A stretch of 64,000 bases of DNA from Weissella halotolerans DSM 20190 (lineage in GTDB: Bacteria > Bacillota > Bacilli > Lactobacillales > Lactobacillaceae). The notes under the pieces are model-generated. The model did no database searches, was not told the origin of the DNA, and saw nothing but the letters and a program-made list of their open reading frames with translations. Below are positions 29,552 through 37,051 of the stretch, in pieces. The stretch lies in assembly GCF_000420365.1 (NCBI RefSeq), contig NZ_ATUU01000002.1, forward strand, positions 124,001 to 188,000. Direction: 5' to 3'. Made by a program: the position numbers and the translations under genes. How positions within the stretch are numbered: position 1 is the stretch's first letter; every line of letters starts with the position of its first letter.

Positions 29552-29580
29552 GAAAAAAGCACTCAATTACTTGAGTGCTT
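29552..29580 (-). terminator. Intrinsic terminator of the aldo/keto reductase gene
   Basis: AAGCACTCAAG and its complement with a following T run on the minus strand, 15 bases after the reductase stop. Confidence 0.88.
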
Positions 29581-29594
29581 CTGGTTTATTTCAC

Positions 29595-30506
29595 TTAATC
29601 TGCATAATTTTCGGGTGAATCAGGCCAAGTATCAACTGAATCCTTAAAGCCATGACCGTCTGCATTATGCCAGGCAAAATCACTGTACCACAAATCCCGC
29701 TTAGCCTCATCAAGCTCATTAATAGCCTGCATCTCTTCAGCTGATAAGCTAAAGTCAAAGATATCGGCGTTTTCCTTAATCCGTTCAATATGGCTTGACT
29801 TAGGAATTGCTACCACCCCACGTTGCCAGTCCCAGCGAATGATCACTTGGGCGGCTGACTTTCCATGTCGCTGTGCAATCGTCTGAATAGTCTCATTGTT
29901 TAAGGCTGCTCCACCACCAAGCGGTGACCATGCTTCTAGGACCGTCCCCGTCAACTTAGCAAAGGCCAAGACATCGGCCTCCTGGTTCAAGGGGTTAAAT
30001 TCCATTTGGTTAATAACTGGCGTTACGTTCGCATATTCCAAAAGTTCCTGGGTCCGTTCAACATCAAAATTCGAAATGCCAATGGCCCGCACCTTACCAG
30101 CATAATAGAGTTCTTCTAAGGCCTTCCATGTGTCCACAAATTTACCATCAACCGGCCAGTGAACTAAGTAGAGGTCAAGATACGTTAGTCCCAACCGTTC
30201 TAGGCTGCCATTGATAGCTGCCAATGTACTTTCATAACCCTGATCACCATTAAAGACCTTGGTGGTCACAAAAAGGTCCTTACGGTTCAAACCGGTCTTT
30301 TCCAGTCCTTCAAGAATTCCTGCACCAACGCCAGTTTCATTACCATACTGCTTGGCAGTATCAATCAAACGATACCCAGCTTGGATCGCTGCGCTCACTG
30401 ATTTAGCGGCACTTGCATTGTCCGTTTTCCAAACCCCTAATCCTAAGCGAGGCATCTTGACACCATTATTTAATGTAACGGTACTAGCTAAACTTTCTGT
30501 CGTCAT
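29595..30506 (-). CDS. Aldo/keto reductase
   Basis: A 303-residue NADPH-dependent TIM-barrel reductase. The catalytic tetrad is visible: Asp and Tyr in RLIDTAKQYGNE, Lys in FVTTKVFN and His in YLVHWPVDG. Also present are the cofactor-binding GISNFDVE and the C-terminal IPKSSHIERIKENADIFDF. It resembles the 2,5-diketo-D-gluconate reductase group, but substrates of such enzymes are broad. I begin at the ATG 30504-30506 with GGAGG upstream. Monocistronic between the rpiA terminator and the XRE-TM gene. Confidence 0.9.
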   Translation of the reverse strand: MTTESLASTVTLNNGVKMPRLGLGVWKTDNASAAKSVSAAIQAGYRLIDTAKQYGNETGVGAGILEGLEKTGLNRKDLFVTTKVFNGDQGYESTLAAINGSLERLGLTYLDLYLVHWPVDGKFVDTWKALEELYYAGKVRAIGISNFDVERTQELLEYANVTPVINQMEFNPLNQEADVLAFAKLTGTVLEAWSPLGGGAALNNETIQTIAQRHGKSAAQVIIRWDWQRGVVAIPKSSHIERIKENADIFDFSLSAEEMQAINELDEAKRDLWYSDFAWHNADGHGFKDSVDTWPDSPENYAD

Positions 30507-30688
30507 TCGTACACCTCCGTAACCCATTGTGTTGTGACATCAGCAATCCAACTTCCTAATAACATCGATGCTATATGAATACCCCCGGTCTTCTTAAGAG
30601 TTGAATTAACTGTAAGACGACTTCAGTATAACACTAAGCAACGAACTCTTACAAATTGATAGTGTTTTTCAAGACCAGGCTTGCCAAC

Positions 30689-30730
30689 TAAAAAACTAGT
30701 CCATCTCAAACGAGACGCGACTAGTTTTTT
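30689..30730 (-). terminator. Intrinsic terminator of the ribose operon
   Basis: AAAAAACTAGTC and GACTAGTTTTTT flank an inner stem CTCGTTTGAG. A T run follows on the minus strand, directly after the rpiA stop. Confidence 0.88.
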
Positions 30731-30735
30731 TGCCC

Positions 30736-31434
30736 TTACCGGGTCAATGTCTTCACGGTACCATCGGCATGACCGATGATTACCTGATCACAAATATTTA
30801 AGAAGAGCCCCTGCTCAACAACGCCTACCTTCATCTCTAAAGCCGCGGCTAATTCAGTCAAGGAAGCTTCTGCTGGAATCTTAATGTCAATAATATAGTT
30901 ACCGGAATCCGTAACCAGTTTTGTCTCATTTTCAGTCAAACGGAAATGTGGCGCCAAACCTTCGGCAGCTAATTCCTTGCAGAGATGTTCACTACCAAAT
31001 TGAATCACTTCAACTGGCAAGGAATAACCATTTAACTTTGGCTGATACTTACTTTCGTCCGTAATCCAGATATTACGCTTCGAATTATGGGCGACGACCT
31101 TCTCATGCAAGAGAGCGGCCCCACCACCCTTAATACCATTCAAGGCTGGGTCAACTTGATCAGCCCCATCAACCGTTACGTCAATCGTTGCTACTTGTTC
31201 AAGAGGATAAACGGGTAATCCTAAGCTTTGGGCCAAAGCAGTAGTCCGGTTAGAGGTCGTCGTGCACGTTAGGTGCAGACCCTCTGCTTGCACCCGGTCA
31301 CTAAGGGCTCGTACAAAGTGAGCGGCTGTGCTTCCCGTTCCCAGGCCAACTACATCCCCATCTTGAATATACTGGACAGCCGTCTGAGCGGCCAATTGCT
31401 TTTGTTGATCCTGTGTTAATACATGCTCAGTCAT
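30736..31434 (-). CDS. rpiA: Ribose-5-phosphate isomerase A
   Basis: A 232-residue enzyme interconverting ribose 5-phosphate and ribulose 5-phosphate. Conserved motifs: GLGTGSTAAHFVRAL at about 31-45, TTSNRTTALAQSLG, the active-site DVTVDGADQVDPALNGIKGGGAAL (split over residues near 84-107) and ITDESKYQPKL. It is the last gene of the ribose operon, 2 bp from rbsK. This feeds ribose carbon into the pentose phosphate/phosphoketolase route of heterofermenters. Confidence 0.95.
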   Translation of the reverse strand: MTEHVLTQDQQKQLAAQTAVQYIQDGDVVGLGTGSTAAHFVRALSDRVQAEGLHLTCTTTSNRTTALAQSLGLPVYPLEQVATIDVTVDGADQVDPALNGIKGGGAALLHEKVVAHNSKRNIWITDESKYQPKLNGYSLPVEVIQFGSEHLCKELAAEGLAPHFRLTENETKLVTDSGNYIIDIKIPAEASLTELAAALEMKVGVVEQGLFLNICDQVIIGHADGTVKTLTR

Positions 31435-31436
31435 GA

Positions 31437-32369
31437 TTAATTCATCTCCCCATAAACAGCTTCAATTTGAGCAGTAGTTGGAATTGAGTTCTGTGCCCCT
31501 TGCGTTTGAATGGTTAGTGCCGATGCCTTACTTGCATAGGCCATCGCCGTCGTCAAATTACTTAGGTCATCGGCTAAGCGCGTGCTTAAGGCACCAATAA
31601 AGGTGTCCCCAGCCGCCGTGGTATCAACTACATTGGTGACCTTTTGTGGCTTCACAATCCCATGGTCATCTGCGCTAGCATAGAACGATCCCTTATCACC
31701 TAAAGTAATAATGACCGATTGAATACCCTTATCAAAGAAGTAGTGGGCATTATCCATAAGACTTTGTTCGTCCGTAACTTCAATCCCAGACAACAAGGCA
31801 GCCTCAGTCTCATTAGGTACAATAATGTCCGTCAAAACAATCAATTGCTCTGGTAATTGCTTAGCTGGGGCTGGGTTCAAGATGGTCTTCACACCGTGCT
31901 CACGGGCAATGCGAAAGGCTTCGATAATGGTATCAGTTGGAATCTCTAATTGTGCAATAATCGTGTCTGCTTGCCCAATCACTTCACCAAGTTGATCAAC
32001 ATCAGCTGGGGTCATCGCCATATTTGCACCACCATAAACATAAATCGTATTTTGGCCACTAGCCTCAACTGTGATATAGGCTTGACCAGTTTCATACTTA
32101 TCCGTCCAGATTAGAGAATCCGTGTTGATGCCGTCTTCCTTGAAGCCTTCCACCATGAAGTCAGCATTTCCTTCTGTACCTAACTTAGAAATGAAAGTCG
32201 TTTGCGCGCCCGACCGCGCAGCTGCAATGGCTTGGTTAGCCCCTTTACCACCACCTTTAACTCCTTGTGGGGCATCAACAGACAAGGTCTCACCAGGTTG
32301 GGCATACCGTTCAACATTTAAGACTTTATCCACGTTTGTTGAGCCAATTACTACAATATTCTTTGTCAT
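31437..32369 (-). CDS. rbsK: Ribokinase
   Basis: A 310-residue PfkB-family kinase phosphorylating ribose at O5. The N-terminal GSTNVDKVLNVERYAQPGET with KGGGKGANQAIAAAR binds sugar, and the C-terminal DTTAAGDTFIGAL holds the catalytic Asp and anion hole. Length is normal. It sits between rbsD and rpiA in one operon. Confidence 0.95.
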   Translation of the reverse strand: MTKNIVVIGSTNVDKVLNVERYAQPGETLSVDAPQGVKGGGKGANQAIAAARSGAQTTFISKLGTEGNADFMVEGFKEDGINTDSLIWTDKYETGQAYITVEASGQNTIYVYGGANMAMTPADVDQLGEVIGQADTIIAQLEIPTDTIIEAFRIAREHGVKTILNPAPAKQLPEQLIVLTDIIVPNETEAALLSGIEVTDEQSLMDNAHYFFDKGIQSVIITLGDKGSFYASADDHGIVKPQKVTNVVDTTAAGDTFIGALSTRLADDLSNLTTAMAYASKASALTIQTQGAQNSIPTTAQIEAVYGEMN

Positions 32370-32398
32370 GATGTGTTCCTTCCTTTAATAGACCTTCG

Positions 32399-32803
32399 TT
32401 AAAAGGTAACTGTTGATTCTAAAGCAATATTTGAGTAGGGGGTAATTTCACCCGTCCGGATGTTCCCTTTATTCTTTGGGTTATTCAAGTTAGCCTTTAA
32501 TTCTTCATGTGGCATATAGACAATCTCAACAGCTGGTCCAATTAAGCCCTTGATGGCTGCCAGTTGATCAGGGTTTTCAGTTTTAATCTCTTCAGCCAAG
32601 TAAACCCGTTGGATGGCTACTTCTGATAAGACGTTAGCTAAAACATCGATGAATTTTGGTAGCTCCTTGGTCACCGCTAAATCAATGCGACGCTCATTAT
32701 TTGGAATAGGCATCCCCGCATCATTAATGGTAATTTGATCAAAATGGCCCAAAGTCGCAATAGCGGCTGACACATGACTATTTAAAACTGCAGATTTTTT
32801 CAT
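32399..32803 (-). CDS. rbsD: D-ribose pyranase
   Basis: A 134-residue mutarotase converting beta-ribopyranose to the furanose form used by ribokinase. The N-terminal pattern [24 protein letters not shown] contains the catalytic His, and the [17 protein letters not shown] and [16 protein letters not shown] segments are family signatures. In operon order rbsU-rbsD-rbsK-rpiA. Confidence 0.95.
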   Translation of the reverse strand: MKKSAVLNSHVSAAIATLGHFDQITINDAGMPIPNNERRIDLAVTKELPKFIDVLANVLSEVAIQRVYLAEEIKTENPDQLAAIKGLIGPAVEIVYMPHEELKANLNNPKNKGNIRTGEITPYSNIALESTVTF

Positions 32804-32850
32804 AATAATCTCCTTTTAGGATATGATAGATGGTTCCTAGCTAACCCGAT

Positions 32851-33729
32851 TTACAAGAAGGCGGTGACTGTGGCAGCCGCCAAGATAAGCACCAGCCCAA
32901 TCATGGTAACAACCATTTCCTTCTTGGTCTTGGTTTGATGCAACCAGTAAATACCGGTCAATGTTGCCAAGATAACCGATGTCTGGGACAAGACGAAACC
33001 AGTTGCCAGACCATTCATATTAGGTTGAGCTGAAATCAAGTAGGTCAATGCGGCAAAGGCAAAGAAGAATCCCGAAATAATTTGCTTATATGAAACGGCT
33101 TGCGTAAAGGCATTCCCGTTTTGCCGATTGAAGAGGCAATAAACTGCAGCCGTTAAGACCATTCCGATTGCCTGTGGTAAGAAGGCATGCATTCCATCGA
33201 TGGACCCTGCTTGGGGGGCAGCTGAATACAACCAGTACCCAATTTCACCAACTGCTAAAATCCCTACGGCCCGCTTTAAGTGACTCGCATCAGCTGGTTT
33301 CTTATCCTGTGACCATACGGTAAAGTAAGCCCCCAGAATAATGACAGCCAAGGCAACGAAACCAATAATCTTATTGGTAAGACCAGGCCAATTTCCTAAT
33401 ACGAAGACTCCCCAAAGGGATGCTCCCAGCAATTGAAAGGCTGTCGTCACTGGCATTGCCCGTGATGAACCCACCAACTCAAAGGCTTTAAAGGTCAAAA
33501 TTTGAGCAGCAGCCCAACCAATTCCAGAAATCAACGCGTAAACAAAATTCATTCCCGTTGGTATCTTCAGTCCCATCACTAAGACAAGCACTAAGGCAAA
33601 GATCAAAGTACCAATCGTTGAACCCAAAATTTGATTGGTAGGCTTACCACCAAACTTAGAGGCAATCGTAGGATAAAGTCCCCAACCTAACAGGGGCCCT
33701 AAACCAATTAACAAGGCAGTCATATTCAT
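32851..33729 (-). CDS. rbsU: Ribose uptake protein, GRP/RbsU family
   Basis: A 292-residue membrane protein with about ten helices of the glucose/ribose porter family (GRP; RbsU, GlcU). The N-terminal ALLIGLGPLLGWGLYPTIASKFGGKP and the internal repeat FVLSQTSVILATLTGIYWLHQTK are typical. As first gene of the ribose operon it most likely imports ribose by proton symport. The Shine-Dalgarno GGAGG precedes the ATG. Confidence 0.88.
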   Translation of the reverse strand: MNMTALLIGLGPLLGWGLYPTIASKFGGKPTNQILGSTIGTLIFALVLVLVMGLKIPTGMNFVYALISGIGWAAAQILTFKAFELVGSSRAMPVTTAFQLLGASLWGVFVLGNWPGLTNKIIGFVALAVIILGAYFTVWSQDKKPADASHLKRAVGILAVGEIGYWLYSAAPQAGSIDGMHAFLPQAIGMVLTAAVYCLFNRQNGNAFTQAVSYKQIISGFFFAFAALTYLISAQPNMNGLATGFVLSQTSVILATLTGIYWLHQTKTKKEMVVTMIGLVLILAAATVTAFL

Positions 33730-33771
33730 CGTATACTCCTCCAGTATATGTCCATTTTAACAGCTAGTGTA

Positions 33772-33785
33772 AGAAAGCGGTTTCT
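33772..33785 (-). promoter_or_regulatory. cre-like element near the ribose promoter
   Basis: AGAAAGCGGTTTCT on the plus strand (AGAAACCGCTTTCT on minus) keeps the central AARCG core of a cre but differs at both ends. It lies just downstream of the -10 box. Weak candidate. Confidence 0.3.
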
Positions 33786-33794
33786 ACATTCTTT

Positions 33795-33823
33795 ATAGTA
33801 AAACGTTTTACTTCACATTGCAA
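33795..33823 (-). promoter_or_regulatory. Ribose operon promoter with embedded LacI-type operator
   Basis: -35 TTGCAA (33818-33823) and -10 TACTAT (33795-33800) are 17 bp apart on the minus strand. A perfect 16-bp palindrome AGTAAAACGTTTTACT (33797-33812) with a central CG fills the spacer and overlaps the -10. That geometry is typical of RbsR/LacI-family repression, but no rbsR gene is next to the operon. Confidence 0.75.
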
Positions 33824-33975
33824 GCTTTATTTTCTAAGCATTTTATGAGGTCACATACTATAAACCTGTAATTAATATGGAAAAACCGCAGTGTTATCGC
33901 TTTCAATGCTCTTGTTGCTTCATTAAAAAAAGAGATAAATTTCACAATGTTTCTATCTGACCTTGGCTTTACCCT

Positions 33976-34470
33976 TTAATTACCTTCCCTGTCCGTTAGT
34001 ATGATTTGCTGGCGCATTCGCTTTAGGCATCGATGCAACGTCGTGCGATGGATCCCTAAGTGTTGGCAATACGCTCGTTGACTGAGTCCTGGTTGCTGTA
34101 AATAAAGTTGATAAACTCGCGCTGCAGTTGAATTTGGCGTTAACTTTTTGGCTAACCCCTCAATTAACAGGTAACAGTCAAGTCGCTGCCTGGGATCAAC
34201 TACTCCATCTAAATCCCCTTTATCAGTCAAGCAACTATGCGTCTGGTGACGCCAAGTCTGCCGTTGCTTATCTCGTAACCGCCACAAGAGCCAGCGAAAA
34301 AGGGCTGGGTTATTAACCGGCGCTAAATCTTCACCTGCTTTTAACCTTTGCCAAATTAAAAGATAAAGTTCCTGACGATAGTCTTCATACTGTACGTCAC
34401 AGGGACTTAGACCAGCAGCCTTTAAGACACCGCCAATCAAGGGATTAAATACTTGTAAATCTGTCTGCAT
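33976..34470 (-). CDS. Probable alternative sigma factor, ComX/SigH-like
   Basis: A 164-residue protein with the plan of short sigma-70-like factors. A region-2-like helix (CDVQYEDYRQELYLLIWQRL) and a Trp-rich stretch (FRWLLWRLRDKQRQTW) lie in the first half. A region-4-like HTH ends the protein (PGLSQRAYCQHLGIHRTTLHRCLKRM). Such proteins in Lactobacillales are the competence sigma factor ComX or its SigH relatives. AGGAGG precedes the ATG. It lies downstream of a ComK-like gene on the same strand, which strengthens a competence role. A plain transposon or phage HTH protein is the alternative. Confidence 0.6.
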   Translation of the reverse strand: MQTDLQVFNPLIGGVLKAAGLSPCDVQYEDYRQELYLLIWQRLKAGEDLAPVNNPALFRWLLWRLRDKQRQTWRHQTHSCLTDKGDLDGVVDPRQRLDCYLLIEGLAKKLTPNSTAARVYQLYLQQPGLSQRAYCQHLGIHRTTLHRCLKRMRQQIILTDREGN

Positions 34471-34494
34471 AGACTTCCACCTCCTTAGAGGCGA

Positions 34495-34629
34495 TTAAAG
34501 CATACCTCTAAAGCGTGTCCCGTCATCTTTATCAGCTGTAAGGCCAGACTTAGTTCCGGCTGTACGCCAGGCCGCCTTCCCTTCCTCACTGGCCCAGCCA
34601 TAATAATACAGACTTAACTTAGTAGACAT
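34495..34629 (-). CDS. Possible 44-residue protein between the two competence-like genes
   Basis: An open frame starting MSTKLSLYYYGWASEEGKAA and ending TRFRGML, unrecognised. The ribosome binding site is poor (no GGAGG-type sequence before the ATG at 34627-34629). It could be a remnant or a leader segment of the sigma gene's transcript. Included because it fills the gap between the ComK-like and sigma genes on the same strand. Confidence 0.25.
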   Translation of the reverse strand: MSTKLSLYYYGWASEEGKAAWRTAGTKSGLTADKDDGTRFRGML

Positions 34630-34692
34630 ACTACGACATGCATTGGTGCTTAGCCCTTAGCTTTTATTTGCATCGTGACCTGCTGGCTATAT

Positions 34693-35439
34693 TCATTGCC
34701 ACCACCAATCTGGCTGGATACGTTGACTATATTCAGGTTCACTGGCAGTAGCTACAAAAGCTGCTGCCTCTCGGATTTCTTTGCCCCCGTCTCTGGTCTG
34801 CGCAAAGTGGCCCAACTCTACTAGCAGTTGGTACCGGCGCAGCAGCGCTGGCTCTATACTACCAGGTTCACCCGCTGGATAAGGCAGCCAGGGTAACACT
34901 TCTTGCGCCGGTGCGGCCCTTAACCAATGGTAGCGGTGTAGTAACTGCATTTGCCAGCTAACCACCTTTAGTCGCGCCAACTGCCTTTTCACCTGATTAC
35001 TCGAACGCGGTAAATAGTAGGGGCGGCCAGCCACTAAAAGCTGGCTACCGCTGCCATACTGATCGACCCCATCTAAGTAAGCAATATTCACCCAGGCTAC
35101 AGCTCCTGCTAAATTAGATGCCACCGGCCAAAAACCATCCTGGCCCTGAAGCCATGGAAATGGCCCCTGCCGTTGGTCCATGGCCCAATAATAGGGAAGA
35201 ACATCCCGTTCAATAAACCACTGATGACGTTTAGCCAGCGTCTTTATCCAGTGATTCGTTGAGCGGGCAACTAAGACGGGTTTCCCATCATTATGAGCTG
35301 CATAAACAGCCGTCGCCTGCTCCTTATTCATAACGCGGACTGGCCGAATTAATTCTGTTTCAGTTAGTGATAAATCAATTGATCCTAGTAGATCGAAAAC
35401 TGGTTTAATCCGCTTTAGCCCTTGTGCTAAATTTTCCAT
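34693..35439 (-). CDS. ComK-like competence transcription factor
   Basis: A 248-residue protein resembling ComK of Bacillus in order and spacing of key residues. GKPVLVARST (about 52-61) aligns with the ComK segment around DRSC. GFWPVASNLAGAVAWVNIAY (102-121) aligns with ComK's FPTLSS..CGW region. LLVAGRPYYLPRSSNQVKRQ (134-153) aligns with its SNGK..LPIS..ENQ stretch. The C-terminal 90 residues are diverged. ComK activates DNA-uptake genes in Bacillus; a similar role here is inference. Start at ATG 35437-35439, with AAGGAGGG upstream. A sigma-like gene follows. Confidence 0.6.
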   Translation of the reverse strand: MENLAQGLKRIKPVFDLLGSIDLSLTETELIRPVRVMNKEQATAVYAAHNDGKPVLVARSTNHWIKTLAKRHQWFIERDVLPYYWAMDQRQGPFPWLQGQDGFWPVASNLAGAVAWVNIAYLDGVDQYGSGSQLLVAGRPYYLPRSSNQVKRQLARLKVVSWQMQLLHRYHWLRAAPAQEVLPWLPYPAGEPGSIEPALLRRYQLLVELGHFAQTRDGGKEIREAAAFVATASEPEYSQRIQPDWWWQ

Positions 35440-35471
35440 AAAGCCCTCCTTAGTGTTAACCAAGCCAGCAT

Positions 35472-35504
35472 AAAAAAAGAACTGGTCCCATTAAGACCAG
35501 TTCT
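35472..35504 (-). terminator. Intrinsic terminator of the acetoin reductase gene
   Basis: AGAACTGGTC and GACCAGTTCT form a stem followed by seven T on the minus strand, between the reductase stop and the ComK-like gene. Confidence 0.9.
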
Positions 35505-35530
35505 AGTTTAAAAGATAATATACAACCTGT

Positions 35531-36304
35531 TTAGTGGAAGACCATGCCACCATCGACGACCAAGGTTTGACCAGTCATGTAGTTGGAGTCAGGTCCGGCA
35601 AGGAAGGCTACACCAGCTGCAACATCCTCGGGACTAGATAGATAGCCCAGCGCAATTCCATCAGAGAATTGGGCCATCCCCCATTCATCATCTTGGCCAG
35701 CATTTTGAGCTACCTCATGCGCGATGTCATACATCATTGGTGTTTTTACGATACCAGGGGCAAAGGCGTTTACCGTAATACCCTTAGGCGCCAATTCCTT
35801 CGCTGTTGTTTGAGTAATCCCACGGATAGCAAACTTAGTTGACCCATAAACAGTTAACTCTGGGTTACCCTCAATCCCTGCCTGAGACGTAGCATTGATA
35901 ATCTTGCCGCCATGACCGGCTTGTTCAAAAGCTTGCACCGCTGCTTGGATTCCCCAAACCGTTCCATTGACATTAATGGCCTGGGCCCACTGTAAGGTCT
36001 CTTCATCCACTTCCATAATTGGTGTCGTTGGTGCTACGCCAGCATTATTAACCATAACTGTTAAATCACCAAAACGATCCACAGTGGCTGCTACGGCAGC
36101 AAAAACTTCATCGCGCTTGGCCACATCAGCTTTGAGTGCCAGTGCCTGATCAGGATGGCTAGCATTGATTTCACCAGCTACTTTCTCTACCTTGCTTAAA
36201 GTCCGACCTAAGACTGCTACGGCAAATCCATCATCGGCTAAGCGTTTGGCAATGGCGGCGCCAATTCCCTGACCCGCCCCGGTAATTAAGGCAACTTGTT
36301 TCAT
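35531..36304 (-). CDS. butA: Diacetyl/acetoin reductase (SDR)
   Basis: A 257-residue short-chain dehydrogenase. The NAD-binding GAGQGIGAAIAKRL is at the N-terminus, NNAGVAP in the middle, the catalytic Ser in NATSQAGIEGN and Tyr/Lys in YGSTKFAIRG. The closing TGQTLVVDGGMVFH and length are those of meso-2,3-butanediol dehydrogenase/(S)-acetoin-forming diacetyl reductase of LAB, which reduces diacetyl and acetoin with NADH. Monocistronic between the terminator at 35472 and the CRISPR array. Confidence 0.9.
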   Translation of the reverse strand: MKQVALITGAGQGIGAAIAKRLADDGFAVAVLGRTLSKVEKVAGEINASHPDQALALKADVAKRDEVFAAVAATVDRFGDLTVMVNNAGVAPTTPIMEVDEETLQWAQAINVNGTVWGIQAAVQAFEQAGHGGKIINATSQAGIEGNPELTVYGSTKFAIRGITQTTAKELAPKGITVNAFAPGIVKTPMMYDIAHEVAQNAGQDDEWGMAQFSDGIALGYLSSPEDVAAGVAFLAGPDSNYMTGQTLVVDGGMVFH

Positions 36305-36398
36305 GTGTTATCTCCTCATGTTTGACTTTGATTTGTGAAAAAATTAACTTACTTTATTTTACTAAATCTAGTCTAGGGCTTCAAGCAACTTTGAAGAG

Positions 36399-36434
36399 AA
36401 AAGAAAAATCGCTGCACCTAAGTACAGCGATTTT
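36399..36434 (-). terminator. Intrinsic terminator of the CRISPR array transcript
   Basis: AAAATCGCTG and CAGCGATTTT form a 10-bp stem with a following TTTTTCTTTTC tract on the minus strand. It lies 25 bases beyond the degenerate terminal repeat and would end the pre-crRNA. Confidence 0.8.
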
Positions 36435-36459
36435 CGGTTTTAGTTGGCCTACTTGCTTA

Positions 36460-37024
36460 ATGAAAGGTAACCTTAATCTGACATACATCTAAAGCTCACA
36501 CGTTTTGAACAGAAGAACGGACATGGGAATAAACCCCATTAATCTGACATACATCTAAAGCTCTTCTGACGATGGTCAGGCAGGTTTGCCTAGGAATAAA
36601 CCCCATTAATCTGACATACATCTAAAGCCCTTAATGCTACACACGCTTCTCTTCTTTGGGAATAAACCCCATTAATCTGACATACATCTAAAGCCAACAG
36701 GTTTGTCAGCATCTTCAATGTCTGGGAATAAACCCCATTAATCTGACATACATCTAAAGCGGTAAAGCTATTGGTAATTTTGTTAAAGGTGGAATAAACC
36801 CCATTAATCTGACATACATCTAAAGCAAGTGCCTTAGGAGCTACTTCGCTATACCTGGAATAAACCCCATTAATCTGACATACATCTAAAGCTTTAAGCA
36901 TTTTCCATAGCTCATGCCACCAGGAATAAACCCCATTAATCTGACATACATCTAAAGCGATTTTGGGTGCGCTAGGTTTGCTATATAAGGAATAAACCCC
37001 ATTAATCTGACATACATCTAAAGC
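36460..37024 (-). CRISPR. Type II-A CRISPR array, 9 repeats and 8 spacers
   Basis: Eight identical 36-bp repeats start at 36526, 36593, 36659, 36725, 36791, 36857, 36923 and 36989. A ninth, degenerate copy at 36460-36495 keeps only 23 bp (36473-36495). In crRNA orientation (minus strand) the repeat begins GCTTTAGATGTATGTCAG and ends GGGGTTTATTCC. Spacers are 30 bp, except one of 31 bp (36562-36592). The damaged repeat at the left marks the trailer end, so new spacers would enter at the right, next to csn2. Identical repeats suggest an active or recently active array. No spacer target was identified by eye. Confidence 0.97.
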
Positions 37025-37051
37025 CGATAGCTTTGTTGTTCTATCGCGATT
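37025..37051 (-). promoter_or_regulatory. Very short CRISPR leader with hairpin
   Basis: Only 27 bp separate the csn2 stop from the first repeat. They contain a perfect 6-bp inverted repeat (CGATAG at 37025-37030, CTATCG at 37041-37046). No -10/-35 pair fits here, so the array is probably read from a promoter inside csn2 or from the cas operon. Confidence 0.6.

Noticed and set aside
33797-33812. cre (CcpA) site at the ribose promoter
   Set aside because: The palindrome has the central CG and A/T arms of a LacI-family operator but not the TG...CA ends of a cre; an RbsR-type operator fits better.
36590-36901. A 103-codon open frame made of a repeated 12-residue unit (ALDVCQINGVYS)
   Set aside because: It is a translation of the 36-bp CRISPR repeats read through the spacers; it has no ribosome binding site and the periodicity is that of the array.
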